Source: Candidatus Omnitrophota bacterium (GTDB taxonomy: Bacteria > Ratteibacteria > UBA8468 > B48-G9 > JAFGKM01). From it: 6,789 bases of DNA. The translations under genes and the position numbers were made by a program. Of this stretch, positions 6,644 to 6,789 are shown piece after piece (within the stretch, counting starts at the first letter, position 1; every line of letters begins with the position of its first letter). The DNA lies in the NCBI GenBank assembly GCA_023819365.1, contig JAMWBP010000030.1, positions 1-6,789 of the forward strand. The letters run 5' to 3'. The notes beneath the pieces were generated by a model. That model had not been told where the DNA came from. It saw nothing but the letters and a program-made list of their open reading frames with translations, and did not search any database.

Positions 6644-6789
6644 ATGAAAAACAAAATTAAATATCTGCTACTCTTTGCCACAATTTGCTTTTACACAACC
6701 ACATATTCACAACAACTTCAAACTGGGAAGAAAATGTTACAGCATCTCCGTTTACCTGAAAATACTAAAGTTATAAGGGATATTGTATA
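6644..6789 (+). CDS. N-terminus of a secreted protein, probably an alpha/beta-hydrolase (3' truncated)
   Basis: The frame starts at ATG 6644 after a strong GGGAGGA (6631-6637) and runs off the window after 48 full codons. Residues 1-22 form a signal peptide: a basic start MKNKIK, a hydrophobic core LLLFATICF, and a likely cleavage site after TYS, giving a mature chain starting QQLQTG. The mature part reads KKMLQHLRLPENTKVIRDIV. A segment of the type 'LP...VKVIRDIxY' is common at the N-terminus of secreted alpha/beta-hydrolase esterases related to the BD-FAE and acetyl-esterase groups, which I take as the best guess. The catalytic Ser motif would lie beyond the window, so the enzyme class cannot be confirmed. 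It points away from the MFS unit and shows no functional tie to the metal genes. Coding and export are well supported; the enzyme call is tentative. Confidence 0.7.
   Translation, partial: MKNKIKYLLLFATICFYTTTYSQQLQTGKKMLQHLRLPENTKVIRDIV

Overview
The window is an AT-rich, gene-dense stretch of bacterial DNA in which genes sit a few bases apart or overlap. Codon use favours AT-ending codons, and Shine-Dalgarno sites are of the ordinary bacterial GGAGG type. No rRNA, tRNA, mobile element, CRISPR array or plasmid gene is visible. The gene content (several thioredoxin-fold proteins, a CcdA-type electron transporter, an ACR3 arsenite pump and no arsenate reductase) would suit an anaerobic or sulfide-exposed bacterium, probably from an uncultured lineage, but the phylum cannot be fixed from the sequence.

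Left block, + strand (1-4846). The tail of an unidentified gene is followed by six genes that look like one transcription unit: a 75-aa glutaredoxin-like 'redox-active disulfide protein 2'; a membrane-anchored thioredoxin; a six-helix CcdA/DsbD-like thiol electron transporter; a two-domain universal stress protein; an ArsP/SO_0444-type permease fused to a C-terminal heavy-metal-associated (HMA) domain; and an ACR3 arsenite efflux permease. No promoter is seen inside this block, so transcription probably enters from upstream of the window.

The reading that joins these genes is a metalloid or soft-metal resistance module tied to thiol redox. CcdA would carry reducing equivalents across the membrane to the anchored thioredoxin. 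The small CPKC protein would act in the cytoplasm. The permease-HMA protein and ACR3 would export thiol-reactive metal(loid)s, such as arsenite, organoarsenicals or Cu/Zn. The universal stress protein inside the block is an unusual companion and carries its own CxxC motif in the linker between its domains.

Right block, - strand (6534 down to 4830). A 142-aa helical protein of unknown function and a 12-helix major facilitator transporter form a two-gene unit. Its 3' end overlaps the 3' end of the ACR3 gene by 17 bp. A good sigma-70-like promoter (TTGCTT, 17 bp, TATAAT) lies just upstream of the unit.

Right edge, + strand (6644-6789). This is the start of a secreted protein, truncated by the window edge, whose N-terminus resembles secreted alpha/beta-hydrolase esterases.

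The strongest candidates for something new are a strong internal ribosome binding site that could release the HMA domain as a free metallochaperone, the whole redox/efflux gene combination, and the extra segment in ACR3.
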